64,000 nt of DNA from assembly GCA_946122785.1 (NCBI GenBank), contig CAMGYJ010000002.1, positions 61,839,703-61,903,702 on the forward strand. Direction: 5' to 3'. The translations under genes and the position numbers were made by a program. Numbering within the stretch: the stretch's first letter is position 1; each line of letters opens with the position of its first letter. The notes below the pieces were generated by a model. That model did not search any database. It saw nothing but the letters and a program-made list of their open reading frames with translations, and was not told where the DNA came from. Shown piece after piece: positions 55,204 to 64,000 of this stretch. This DNA comes from Linum tenue. Lineage: Eukaryota; Streptophyta; Magnoliopsida; Malpighiales; Linaceae.

Positions 55204-57150
55204 AAATGGTGTCCCGACTTACTAAACGCTCAACCATCACCGTCTCTCCAAACCTTCCCATCGGACTCGACAACCGCCTAACCTCTTCCACCTATATTGT
55301 TACGCAAAGAAATTTTCCAATGGGTAAATATTGAAAGTTTGAGTGTTCTTGCTTGGAGAGCTGACTGGTGGGTTATGTAGTTTCTTTGACTGTAATATGT
55401 GATCTCTTAACATCAGTTCATTTGATTGATCTTCTAGGTTGAATTTTCAATTGATTAATGATAAACAGTGTCCTAGGCTCCCGAACTACTAAACGCTCAA
55501 CCATTGCCGTCTCTCCAGATGTATTATCAGATGAGATGGTTGTTCTAGAATTGTGAATCGTGATTGTATCTCTTCTAAGAAATTGTCAAGTTAAGCTATA
55601 AAAGAGGCTAACCTGAGCTTCCTCTTTAATTTAGATGGTAAGAGAGTAATTAATGACCCACGTCAAATTGATTGTGGGTTGACAATGCATGAGAAAAGGT
55701 TTAGCCTTCTTCAGACCACCACAAGATCCTGATAGTATCTCAACCAAAACAATTTTTGTTTTCATGTCTGATGTTGATACCAGTTGTTTACCTAGAGGAG
55801 AGCCCCAACAAGTTAACTCTTGGAGTTGCCATGTGAAAATGTGTAAGGCAGAAATTGTTTATACAAAAGGACATACTATAATCATATAGAATGCGTTGGT
55901 AGAGATATTCATCAATCTCATTTTATTGACGAAGCCACCGAGGAGAAGAGAGGAATCGCCATTGGTACTCTAAATTTCACAAAGCTATTATAATGATCAT
56001 TTCTTTCATTTCATGTAAATTTGTATTATGACTCAAGTGATATTACCCCAAGCCATAAATTGCAGCAATGAATGATTGTTTGAATTATTGTGCACTGAAT
56101 GCAAAATGCCATGTAGCTGCCACGAAGAAGGAGTAAGAGTGAACCAATCAGTGCGTTTGCTGTCGTCTGTCGAGAAGGATAGGAATCGTGATAATGGGGA
56201 GGGTTCATGACGATTGACTTACATAGATTGAAGAGCTGTAAGTCATTTGTGTGTTTAGTGTAGCAGAGTGGTTAGGAGCGATTTGGTAGGATTTCACAGT
56301 GGTGGATATTGATAAAAGTTATGATCTGTTGGTGCTTCCTGGCATATATAGCTTGCCTCTTTCTTTTTATGTATATGAGATATCTACAGCAGATTGCTTG
56401 CTTTGTATTTCTTTCCCCCTGCCATTTTAATTAACAAAACTATTTATAAAAAGAAAACTGGCCGATGCATTCCATCGACTTGATTTGGAGATTGCTCGTT
56501 TTTGTTTTCTCAGCCAGGGGTTCATCGCCATTGGTGTCACTGTGGTTTTTGGTCTAAGGGCAATCCAAATTGGGTTTTTCTTATGAAATCTCTTGGTGGC
56601 TTTCATTTTTACCATCGAGAATTGGGGCCAGGTAAGCATTCTTTTGGTTTTTTCATGTTCACTCTCGGGGCATCATGGTGCATGGCAATAACAGCTATAT
56701 TTAAGGCTAATGACTTGATTTGGATTGTCCATTATAGTGTTTATATTTTACTGTTTCTTTTGTAATGCAATGAGATAATGACGACTTTCCATCATATTAT
56801 TATGGTTGTTGACCTACCTCCGGCCATCGCCGCATGCATGTTAACGGATAACATCAGTTAAAATCAAATAGTCAATTTCTGAAACTACGTCCGGCCAAAA
56901 GACCGTGGAATTTAATTCATGAACACAATCCATTTTGCCACCTCTCTACCAACTCATAAACGAAAATTTACTGTCTTCAATATAATAAATCATCATATAT
57001 ATGTAGGTATATTCCGGTAAAACTTCATAGAGGAGAATCAAAAGTAGAACTACATGGCCGGGGAACATAATGAAAATGGATCAAAACCGTAGATACGAGG
57101 AGAATTCCAAAGGGAGAGTTGGCCATATATGTATGTGTGTACACTGTATA
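55204..57150. other. non-coding spacer, no gene recognised
   Basis: The left 150 bp continue the segmental repeat. Short frames at 55689-55889 and 56502-56765 have no motif that I recognise and no conserved pattern, so neither is called. The right part (56770-57150) is AT-rich and includes the 3' flank of the Gnk2-type gene. Confidence 0.4.
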
Positions 57151-57582
57151 TCACTTCTTGTTGAAGCTGACCTGGCAAATCTTCAGCTCGACGCTGCCAG
57201 AAGCCTTACCCGAACATTCCTTGGTGACTCGGCCGACGGCGAAACCGACACACGTGCCACATTTAACGTCGTCCTTCCCTTTCACGCACGTGGCCGTCGC
57301 TTCTCCTTTGGGCCCGAACTCGGTATTCCCCGTGTAGCTAAAACCGCCGTCCTTGTCCTTGTGTTTCGGGGTTTCCCCGACAAGCTTTCCGAGGAGACCC
57401 GTCATGCCCATCCAGAATCCCAAGTCGTCGGCGCTGTCGCTGCTGCAGGTGGCGTTCTTCACCACGTCGAAGTCGCCCATGTCGTCGGCCATCGACGGCG
57501 TCCCGGCCAGCAACAAGAAGAGGACGGCGACTGCTGCTGCTGCAATTAAGTGTACCTTTCCTGCTGATGCAGCCGTCTCCAT
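57151..57582 (-). CDS. secreted Gnk2-domain (DUF26) cysteine-rich protein, ginkbilobin-like
   Basis: Intact single-exon frame of 143 residues starting at ATG 57582. Residues 10-32 are strongly hydrophobic (VHLIAAAAVAVLFLLLAG), a signal peptide with likely cleavage near the ADD sequence at 32-34. The mature part holds exactly six cysteines at 46, 99, 108, 111, 123 and 136. The signature C-x8-C-x2-C (CVKGKDDVKCGTC) defines the Gnk2/DUF26 domain, and the preceding FSYTGNTEFGPKGEATATC fits the family. Single-domain members such as ginkbilobin-2 are extracellular mannose-binding antifungal proteins. The same role here is an inference, since sequence conservation outside the cysteines is low. It is a lone gene among transposons. 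Confidence 0.83.
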   Translation of the reverse strand: METAASAGKVHLIAAAAVAVLFLLLAGTPSMADDMGDFDVVKNATCSSDSADDLGFWMGMTGLLGKLVGETPKHKDKDGGFSYTGNTEFGPKGEATATCVKGKDDVKCGTCVGFAVGRVTKECSGKASGSVELKICQVSFNKK

Positions 57583-57707
57583 TGGTGCTTAATTACTTAC
57601 TTCGTTTGGAAGGAACGGAATTAAAAATATTTCTTCTCGCTTTCGTTTTGGGGATTTGATGATGATGATGAAATTGATGATGAGGAAACTTGCATTCCCC
57701 AGAGACG

Positions 57708-57714
57708 TTTTTAT
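57708..57714 (-). promoter_or_regulatory. TATA box of the Gnk2-type gene
   Basis: On the minus strand this reads tataaaa, about 126 bp upstream of the start codon, giving a plausible leader of roughly 95 bases. Confidence 0.7.
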
Positions 57715-58009
57715 AGGTGATCGACGATGTGCAAATTAAAGATGTATTATTATGTAGAGTGAAAGGGGTTTGGCTCACGGCTATAGGAGTTTCGTTGCCA
57801 TGGGTATTAGGGCTATGATCCGATTCTCTGTCGTTTATTCGTGTTGTCTGAGTTCAAATTACAGGATTTGCTGCTCACAGATGGTTTCCAATAATTCTGT
57901 TTGGTGTCCCACTATCTATACATTCCAATAGGTACTATAGGTAGGGCGCCTTAGGTCGGGACAGTACTGGGACGAGGAAACCTTTGAAATGACTTTTCTT
58001 CTCTTTTCA
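57715..58009. other. upstream flank of the Gnk2-type gene, no other feature
   Basis: Mixed sequence between the TATA box and the TSD of the Pack-MULE. The transposon therefore inserted about 300 bp upstream of the predicted promoter. Confidence 0.5.
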
Positions 58010-58018
58010 TAATATAAA

Positions 58019-59402
58019 GGGTTAATACCTTAGTTTGGCCCGAAGTTTAGCGTTAGTGACAGTTCTGGCCCCATTTTTCAAATAAGACATTTATGACCCA
58101 CTTTTGAAATTATTGGACAAATTTGGCCCGACGTTTGGGTTGACCGTTAAAATTGATGGTCAACGATTTTTTCCGTTAGTTACTCAACATATTATACTGA
58201 GGTGGCGTCCACCTCATTTTTACTATTAATTAAAAAGAAAAAAGAATTAAAAACATTATTTCTCCTCCTAACCTTCCAGGTTCTCTCTTCTCAAATCGAC
58301 CCTCCGCCTCTTCAATCCCAATTCCTTTGCTCTGCTTTTTATTCCTCTTCCTCGTTCATGAATTGATGGGCAATGGCAGTGGGATAAATAAATCCCCAAA
58401 TGAAAGTATGCAAAATGAACAAATACCAAGCCGGAGAGTCGAGCAAAGAAGTCGGAGAGAAGCGGGCACTGGGGAGCCCCGAATCTCTCTGCTCCCATCG
58501 ACTGCCTCTTCTTCATATTCGATGGCGAGCTGTTACTAATCCCGGAGAGACAAGGCGCCACCAGGGTAGTGCTGATTACAGAGGAGGATTCGCGGATCTA
58601 CAACTAAGGCGTGACCCAAGACGATTGCCCGGCGCATCTGATTCTAGGGTTGATCGGCAATGTGAATGGGGTTTTGGGGCAGACTTACGAGAGCCCGGTG
58701 AGCGTCATCGCCAAGATGGCGGTGATGGGCGATGATGTCTACTCCGCCGCGACATTCGGTCCTTCCTCTCCCGCATCCAACCACTGCTGCACTAGTCTCT
58801 TCCGCCTCCAATCACCGTCGCACCAGTCCATCCTGAGTTCCCGGAGAAGAAGATTGGAGGAAGAGAAGAAGGCATCACCTGCCAACCTACCCGACCAGCC
58901 AGCAAGGGAGTGAAAGCCATCAGGGAACTCGGGATCTCCAAGCACTCTCGAATTTGATTACTTGGATAACCTCTAGCTCTCCCAAATTCATTCTCCCAAT
59001 ACCAACCTATAATAAATCCATCCCTGCTCCTCTCTTCCCGTAGCCCAATCCGATGGGATTTGATTTTGGAACGGAATCTGAACGGAGAGCGACGGCGGAT
59101 GTGGAGTAAGGATAGAGAGAGTTGTTTTAGGGATTTTTAGTTTCACATTTTTTATATATTTAATTTTCAATTTTAATTTAATTTTTTTTTCTTGTCAAAT
59201 AATGATGTGGCAGCCACATCATAGCCATCTCAGCATAGTCATTCACGAAAAAAGTCATTGACCGTCAATTTTAACAGTCAATCCAAACGTCGGGCCAAAT
59301 TTGTCCAATAATTTCAAAAGTGGGCCATAAATGTCTTATTTGAAAAATGGGGCCAGAATTGTCACTAACGCTAAACTTCGTGCCATACTAGAGTATTAAC
59401 CC
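58019..59402. mobile_element. Pack-MULE-like element with perfect 9-bp TSD
   Basis: The word taatataaa flanks it at 58010-58018 and 59403-59411. The two ends are inverted copies over about 180-200 bp, starting gggttaatac and sharing gaagtttagcgttagtgac, tttttcaaataagacattta and tggacaaatttggcccgacg. A 9-bp TSD with long inverted ends is the Mutator pattern. The interior (about 58260-59140) is much more GC-rich than the ends and contains host-gene-like sequence (58568-58765) but no transposase. That combination defines Pack-MULEs. Confidence 0.92.
58568..58765 (+). pseudogene. captured fragment of a Root_cap/LEA-related gene
   Basis: Reads VLITEEDSRIYN, one stop, GVTQDDCPAHLILGL, VNGVLGQTYESPV and KMAVMGDD with YSAATFGP. 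This order (ITEEDSRIHNYG, LAHLDL, VLGQTY, MPVMGG, LFxxDC) is that of the plant Root_cap/late-embryogenesis-abundant-related family as remembered. Only the middle of the domain is present, with an in-frame stop and several altered residues, so it is non-functional as a protein. The assignment is by motif memory and should be tested by search. Confidence 0.6.
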
Positions 59403-59411
59403 TAATATAAA

Positions 59412-59520
59412 TATACGAATATTTAATAACAGACTAATTAATACGATTATTATTTTCGTAAATAAGTATGACGAGGTTTCATATCCAACAAGTTGTTGTT
59501 GTATAACACTGTCATGGATA
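59412..59520. other. short spacer between the Pack-MULE and the terminal LINE
   Basis: AT-rich, about 110 bp. No LINE TSD could be recognised since the right end of the LINE is beyond the window. Confidence 0.4.
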
Positions 59521-62500
59521 ACAAAAGAGAATACGAACAAGAATTCTATCGTTTAGCGAGGGTTACGGAGCGGCGGAAACCCTAGGGGTTTTCCGAGATT
59601 TCTGATTTTTTTTTCCTGAGAAGTGACCGGCAATTGGATTTCTAGACCTGTAAGGAGTACTTATTCTGCAAGGGTTACTTGGTTTTTCTCTGCTGGAAGA
59701 TGATGAAGAGCCACTGGAGGTAAAGGATTCTGATGTTGATGTAATAAGGTTGGAGGCTATTCGACGTATAGAGTTGATCGGCCGTTTGGTAGCTGAAAAA
59801 GAACCCAACATAAAAGCAATGAAGATTGCATTAGAAAAAGCTTGGAAGCTAAGAATGGGTCGACTGATCATTGATCTGGGGGATATGCTATTTGCATTCC
59901 CATTTTAAGACACAAATGATAGAAATAAAGTATGCTATGGAGGGCCTTCGCATTACGAGGCTTAGAGCACATCTAACAATCAACAACCCTCAAAAAAAGA
60001 AGTTGAAGCTAAATATCAATGGGAAGCTGGTAGAGTACCCAGTGAAGTATGAGAAAATACCCCATGTTTTGCTATTCACGTGGCAGGATTGGTCATCTAA
60101 AACTGAGATGCAAGATGAAAAGAAAAATCGGAAACTGATCCCTTTGGTCAGGAGCTAAGAGTTACAGCTCCAAGGCCTAGGAACTTGCTCTCCTATACGA
60201 CAAAGAAGGAGGATTCAAAAGTTTGGGATTCCTATAGGTAGAAGTTTGAAATGAAAAGCATTAGATCAAACTCGGATCATGACATGGTTCTGAAATAAGA
60301 GGAGAGTAAAATACAAGTAGAACAATATCATGTGCAGTAAAAAGAGAAAGAGAAGATACAAGAGACAGTGAAATCAAAGAGTGAGAAAAGGAAGAAGGAT
60401 CCTTGCAAAATTTTGTGATGAGAAGTGCGGAAGGTAAGCCAGTAGGTAGAAGCACTCATAGGGTGTGAAGATGACAGGTATGCATCACAAAGACCTGTAA
60501 CAATGGCTCATATTACACATAAGAAAATAACGACAACACTAGTTAATGAAGGGGAAGGTGAGAAATCCTTGATCACTAAGAAGAAGAAAATGCTAAACTT
60601 CACTGAAAACCAATGGATGACGACACAAACAAACAAAGATGGAATGAACGGAGAAGTGGCAGACCCTACAAAGGAGCAGGGACGCCCAACTCAATGAGTT
60701 ACTTAAGTTACAGTTGTTGGGGTTTGGGAAACCCGTGAAAATTATGAAACTGAGTCGATTGATCCATAAACAAAACCCTAGGGTGGCTTTCATTATAGAA
60801 ACAAAAAAGAAGGGAAAAGAGTTGGAGGAAGTAGTTGGAAAGTTGCAGGGATATAAGGGTTTTGGTGTGGGATCTGTTGGTAGAGTAGGTGGATTGCTAG
60901 TGCTATATGGCAAGAGTGTGTCAATCTGGAGGTGAAGGGACACTCAACAAACTATATTGATATGTGTATAAATGACGAGGGAAAGATTTGGAGATTGACT
61001 GGGATATACGGATGGCCAGAACAGGGGAATAACCATATGACCTGGGATCTGTAAGATACTTCATAGACCTAACAGACACACCATGGTGTGTTGTGGCAAT
61101 TTCAATGTCATACAAAACTATGTCGAGAAGAATGGTTTACACCCAGCAAATGAAAATGAAAATGAAGGTTTCAACACAACACTCAATGATTGCCAATTGG
61201 AGGACTTAGGCTATTACGGTAAGTCATATACTTGGGATAACAATCACAAGGATGAGACCTACCTAGAAGAAAGGCTGGACATGATGGTGGCTTCAGAATC
61301 TCGGAGGCTGCTCTATCTAGATGCAGGAGCAGGGGTCTATAATCTTCTGAGGTGTGGTTCTGATCATAATCGTATTCTGCTGAAAAGCAATGTTCTAGTG
61401 GAGGTAGTGAGATGCAGTCAATATTTCAAATTTGAAGCTTCCTGGCAAGAACATAAAGATTGCAAACATGTGATCAAGGAGGGTTGGGAAGTGAATGGTG
61501 GTGGCTAAGTGATGGGGAAACTTAAAAGCTGTGAGCAAAAGTTGAATAGCTGGAGAAGACAAATCTTTGGTAGCCTTAGAGCTCAAAGAATTCAAGCTAA
61601 AAGAGCAATAGAGAAAATTGAAAAGTGACAGATTACATAATGTATCCTAGAATAAAGAAGGACCATTGAATATGAGCTAGAGGAAATCTTGTTTCAAGAG
61701 GAACTGATATGGAAACAACAATCCATAACTTAATGGCTCCAACATGGTGATAAAAATACAAAATATTTTCACAGACGAGCCTCAGAAAGGAAAGCCAAAA
61801 GTATGATTTGAAAGCTAAAACATTAAGATGGAAGGAACTCCCAGGGGCAACAAGAGGTATGTGGCTGCATATTGCAATTCTACAAGAAGTTATACACATT
61901 GAGAGCAAGAGTAAGTTCAAATGAAGTGGTTAGGGGTGGGCAATGGGTTGGTCTACACCGAACCACACCTGACCGAATCGGTGTTTGGATCAGACCCACA
62001 CCAAATCGAATATAATATGGTATGGTCCTATGAATTTTATAAATACTGAAGAAAAGTGGACCGAATTTACATTTGGACCGGATCAAAGCGGACCAAATGG
62101 ACCGAATGCACTATTGGTCCGGTCCTTGGTCCTAAGTTATCTTTCACTGTTGGACCGTGATTCTTTAAATTTGGTTCGATTCGGTCCAGACTGAACCGAT
62201 GCCCACCCCTAGAAGTGGTAGAAGCTGTACCACAGATAGTTACTGCAACTATGAATGAAGAGTTGCTAAAACTTTCTCTAGGGAAGAAATTTTGGCGGCT
62301 TTGAAAGCGACGGGGCCTTTAAAAGCCTTTGGAGCTGATGGAATGTCTGCTCTGTTTTCTCATAAAAATTAGGACATTGTGGGAGATGCAGTGATGACAG
62401 AATTACAAGGGTACCTTGAAGCAGGTAGTTTCCCTCAAGAGCTCGACCACACGCTGATTGCTTTGATACCAATGGAAAAGAATCCTCAGATCCCAATTGA

Positions 62501-64000
62501 TTTTCGTCGTATTAACTTCTGTAAGCTATTTTACAATATCCTCTCTAAAGTCCTTAATAACATGTTAAAGGATATTCTAGTCCCAAACCAAAGTGCATTT
62601 GTGCCAGGGAGACTTATTATGGAAAATGTAATGATAGCTTTCAAATTTGTTCGCTCCATGAAGGTAAGAACTACAGGATATAAGGGTGTTGTGGCAACAA
62701 AACTTGACATTACTAAGGCTAATGACAGAGTGGAGTGGGATTTCCTAGAGGTTGTTATGCTGAAACTGGGTTTCGATGCTAGATGGGTTCAAATGATGAT
62801 GCCCTGTGTCACTAATGCATAATTTTATACTATGGTGAATGGGCACCATACATAGATTTTTTACTAGAGCAGAAGATTAAGACAGGGGGACTCTATATCC
62901 CCCTAACTCTTCCTGTTTGTATTAGAGGGTCTCTAAGCTTTGATCACTAAGGCAAAAAGAGAGAAGAAGATTGAGGGAATCAAGGTAAGGAGTAATGCCC
63001 CACAGATTTCACACCTATTGGTTGCGGATGATAGCATTCTTTCACTAAGGCAAACAAGTCAGTGTGAGAAATATAGGGAAATCCTACACTTATATGAAGC
63101 AGAATCGAGTCAGCAGGTAAACATACATAAATTTGACTGTCTTTTAGCCCAAATATTAGACAGGGAAGGAGAAGGGAGTTGGCAAGCGTTTTGAACATGA
63201 AATGTGTGGATCACCATGAGAAATATATGCGTTTAGCCATAGTTATTGGCCGATCAAAGAAACAAGTGTCTAGTTATTTGGTTGACAGAGTTCAATCTGA
63301 GGTGAAGATGTGGAAAGTAAAGTTACTATCAGTGCTAGGCAAGGAAGTGTTGATTAAATCTGTAGCACATACTCAAATGACTTTTACTATGTTCATTTTC
63401 CTGATACCAACGAGTACTTTGAACGAAGTTAAGAAAGCTATAGCCAATTACTGGTGGGGTCAACAATAGAAAGAATACAAGACCCATTGGTTAAATTGGA
63501 AGGAGCTCTGCAGACCTAAGAAATTGGGTCACTTAGGGTTTAAAAATCTATAGAGTTTTAATCTAGCTTTACTAGGCAAACAACTCTAGAGAATTGTCCA
63601 AAACCCGGAGACATTAGTTGCTAGAGTGCTGAAAGCAAAGTACTTCCCCGACTGAGACCCTCTTGAGACATAAATTTGAGTGAATCCTAGTTGGGGTTGA
63701 TGTGGTTCAATGGAAACAAAGGATCTAGTCAAACAAGGAATGCGTTGGAGACTGGGGAATGGACATATGATCGACATCTGGCTGGATAAATGTGCACGAA
63801 CGAGTGAAAATCTAAAGGTTACCTCCCTTGTCTCTAATTTAGGGACTTCCACTTCTGTAGCGGAGCTGTTAGACCAGGTAACAAGATGTTGGAAGAATGA
63901 TATGCTCCATACCCACTTTAGCCCAAAAGATCAAATCAATATCCAGAGGATACCTATACCCACGAAACCAACCGAGGACCAGAAAATTCGGAGCAGGGAG
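59521..64000 (+). mobile_element. LINE retrotransposon with ORF1 and ORF2 remnants, running off the window
   Basis: ORF1-type sequence lies at about 59640-60160. It contains GRLVAEKEPNIKAMKIALEK in a broken frame (DUF4283-like), then NGKLVEYPVKYEKIPHVLLF in the place where such proteins carry a zinc knuckle. ORF2 begins near 60714. Endonuclease pieces (LIHKQNPRVAFIIETKKKG; CGNFNVIQN; CGSDHNRILL) are followed by reverse transcriptase from about 62270 (IDFRRINFCKLFYNILSKVL, QSAFVPGRLIMENVMIAF). The catalytic box is altered to VADDSILSLRQ near 63020. Stops and shifts are frequent and a hAT MITE splits the RT (61931-62211). The element is dead and incomplete at the window edge. Confidence 0.88.
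61931..62211. mobile_element. hAT-type MITE with perfect 8-bp TSD inside the LINE
   Basis: The word gaagtggt flanks it at 61923-61930 and 62212-62219. The ends taggggtgggcaatgggt and, in reverse, taggggtgggcatcgg are inverted repeats. Internal sequence is rich in ggaccgaa/ttcggtcc words. Non-coding, 281 bp. It interrupts the LINE RT frame, so it is younger than the LINE. Confidence 0.94.

Noticed and set aside
55689..55889. 66-residue plus-strand frame
   Set aside because: No recognised motif, no conserved pattern, and the surrounding region is repeat-derived.
57070..57549. 159-residue plus-strand frame
   Set aside because: It is the antisense shadow of the Gnk2-type gene, which has a signal peptide and the cysteine signature on the minus strand.
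58400..58735. 111-residue frame in the Pack-MULE interior as a real gene
   Set aside because: The recognisable family motifs lie in another frame, so this is a chance frame.

Overview
This is a nuclear genome segment from a flowering plant, most likely a eudicot. The genes are split by GT-AG introns with AT-rich non-coding DNA. They include plant-specific families (a TBL acetyltransferase, OEP7, a Gnk2 protein, an At2g36090-type F-box protein) next to pan-eukaryotic genes (presenilin, SmD1). The species cannot be named from the sequence. Nothing bacterial, organellar or viral was recognised.

Host genes from left to right: presenilin (7359-8851, +); a plastid-type GNAT acetyltransferase (16441-18476, +, with reading-frame breaks); a RAD7/rhp7-like leucine-rich-repeat gene (19030-21065, -, several frameshifts); SmD1 (21808-24174, +), head to head with the RAD7-like gene; OEP7-like envelope protein (28358-28618, +); F-box protein (32010-33140, +); a TBL8-TBL11-clade O-acetyltransferase (41947-44372, +) with an apparent GC-AG intron; an 88-residue membrane protein (45268-45640, -); and a secreted Gnk2-type protein (57151-57582, -). 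They are unrelated housekeeping or accessory genes with no operon-like logic.

Most of the rest is transposon-derived, and many insertions can be bounded from target-site duplications (TSDs). These include a LINE with a 16-bp TSD in front of presenilin (2783-7086); a tRNA-derived SINE with a 14-bp TSD (14695-14943); hAT-type MITEs with 8-bp TSDs (47822-48380, 53315-53762, 61931-62211, and 39261-39708 nested); and a 1.5-kb foldback Mutator-like element with a 9-bp TSD (38702-40223). A Pack-MULE-like element with a 9-bp TSD (58019-59402) carries a gene fragment resembling the plant Root_cap/LEA-related family. There are also PIF/Harbinger relatives (9866-11500, 33950-35280, 36814-37620), Copia and Gypsy fragments, and several truncated LINEs.

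The region from 33.8 to 41 kb is the most layered. A Harbinger-containing segment is present twice, and the second copy has been opened by a LINE fragment and by the foldback MULE, which itself contains a hAT MITE. The region from 52 to 55.3 kb is a degenerate tandem duplication whose later copy carries a hAT MITE and an LTR-gag fragment bounded by a 58-bp direct repeat. All exon models were made by eye, and family calls rest on recognised motifs without database searches.
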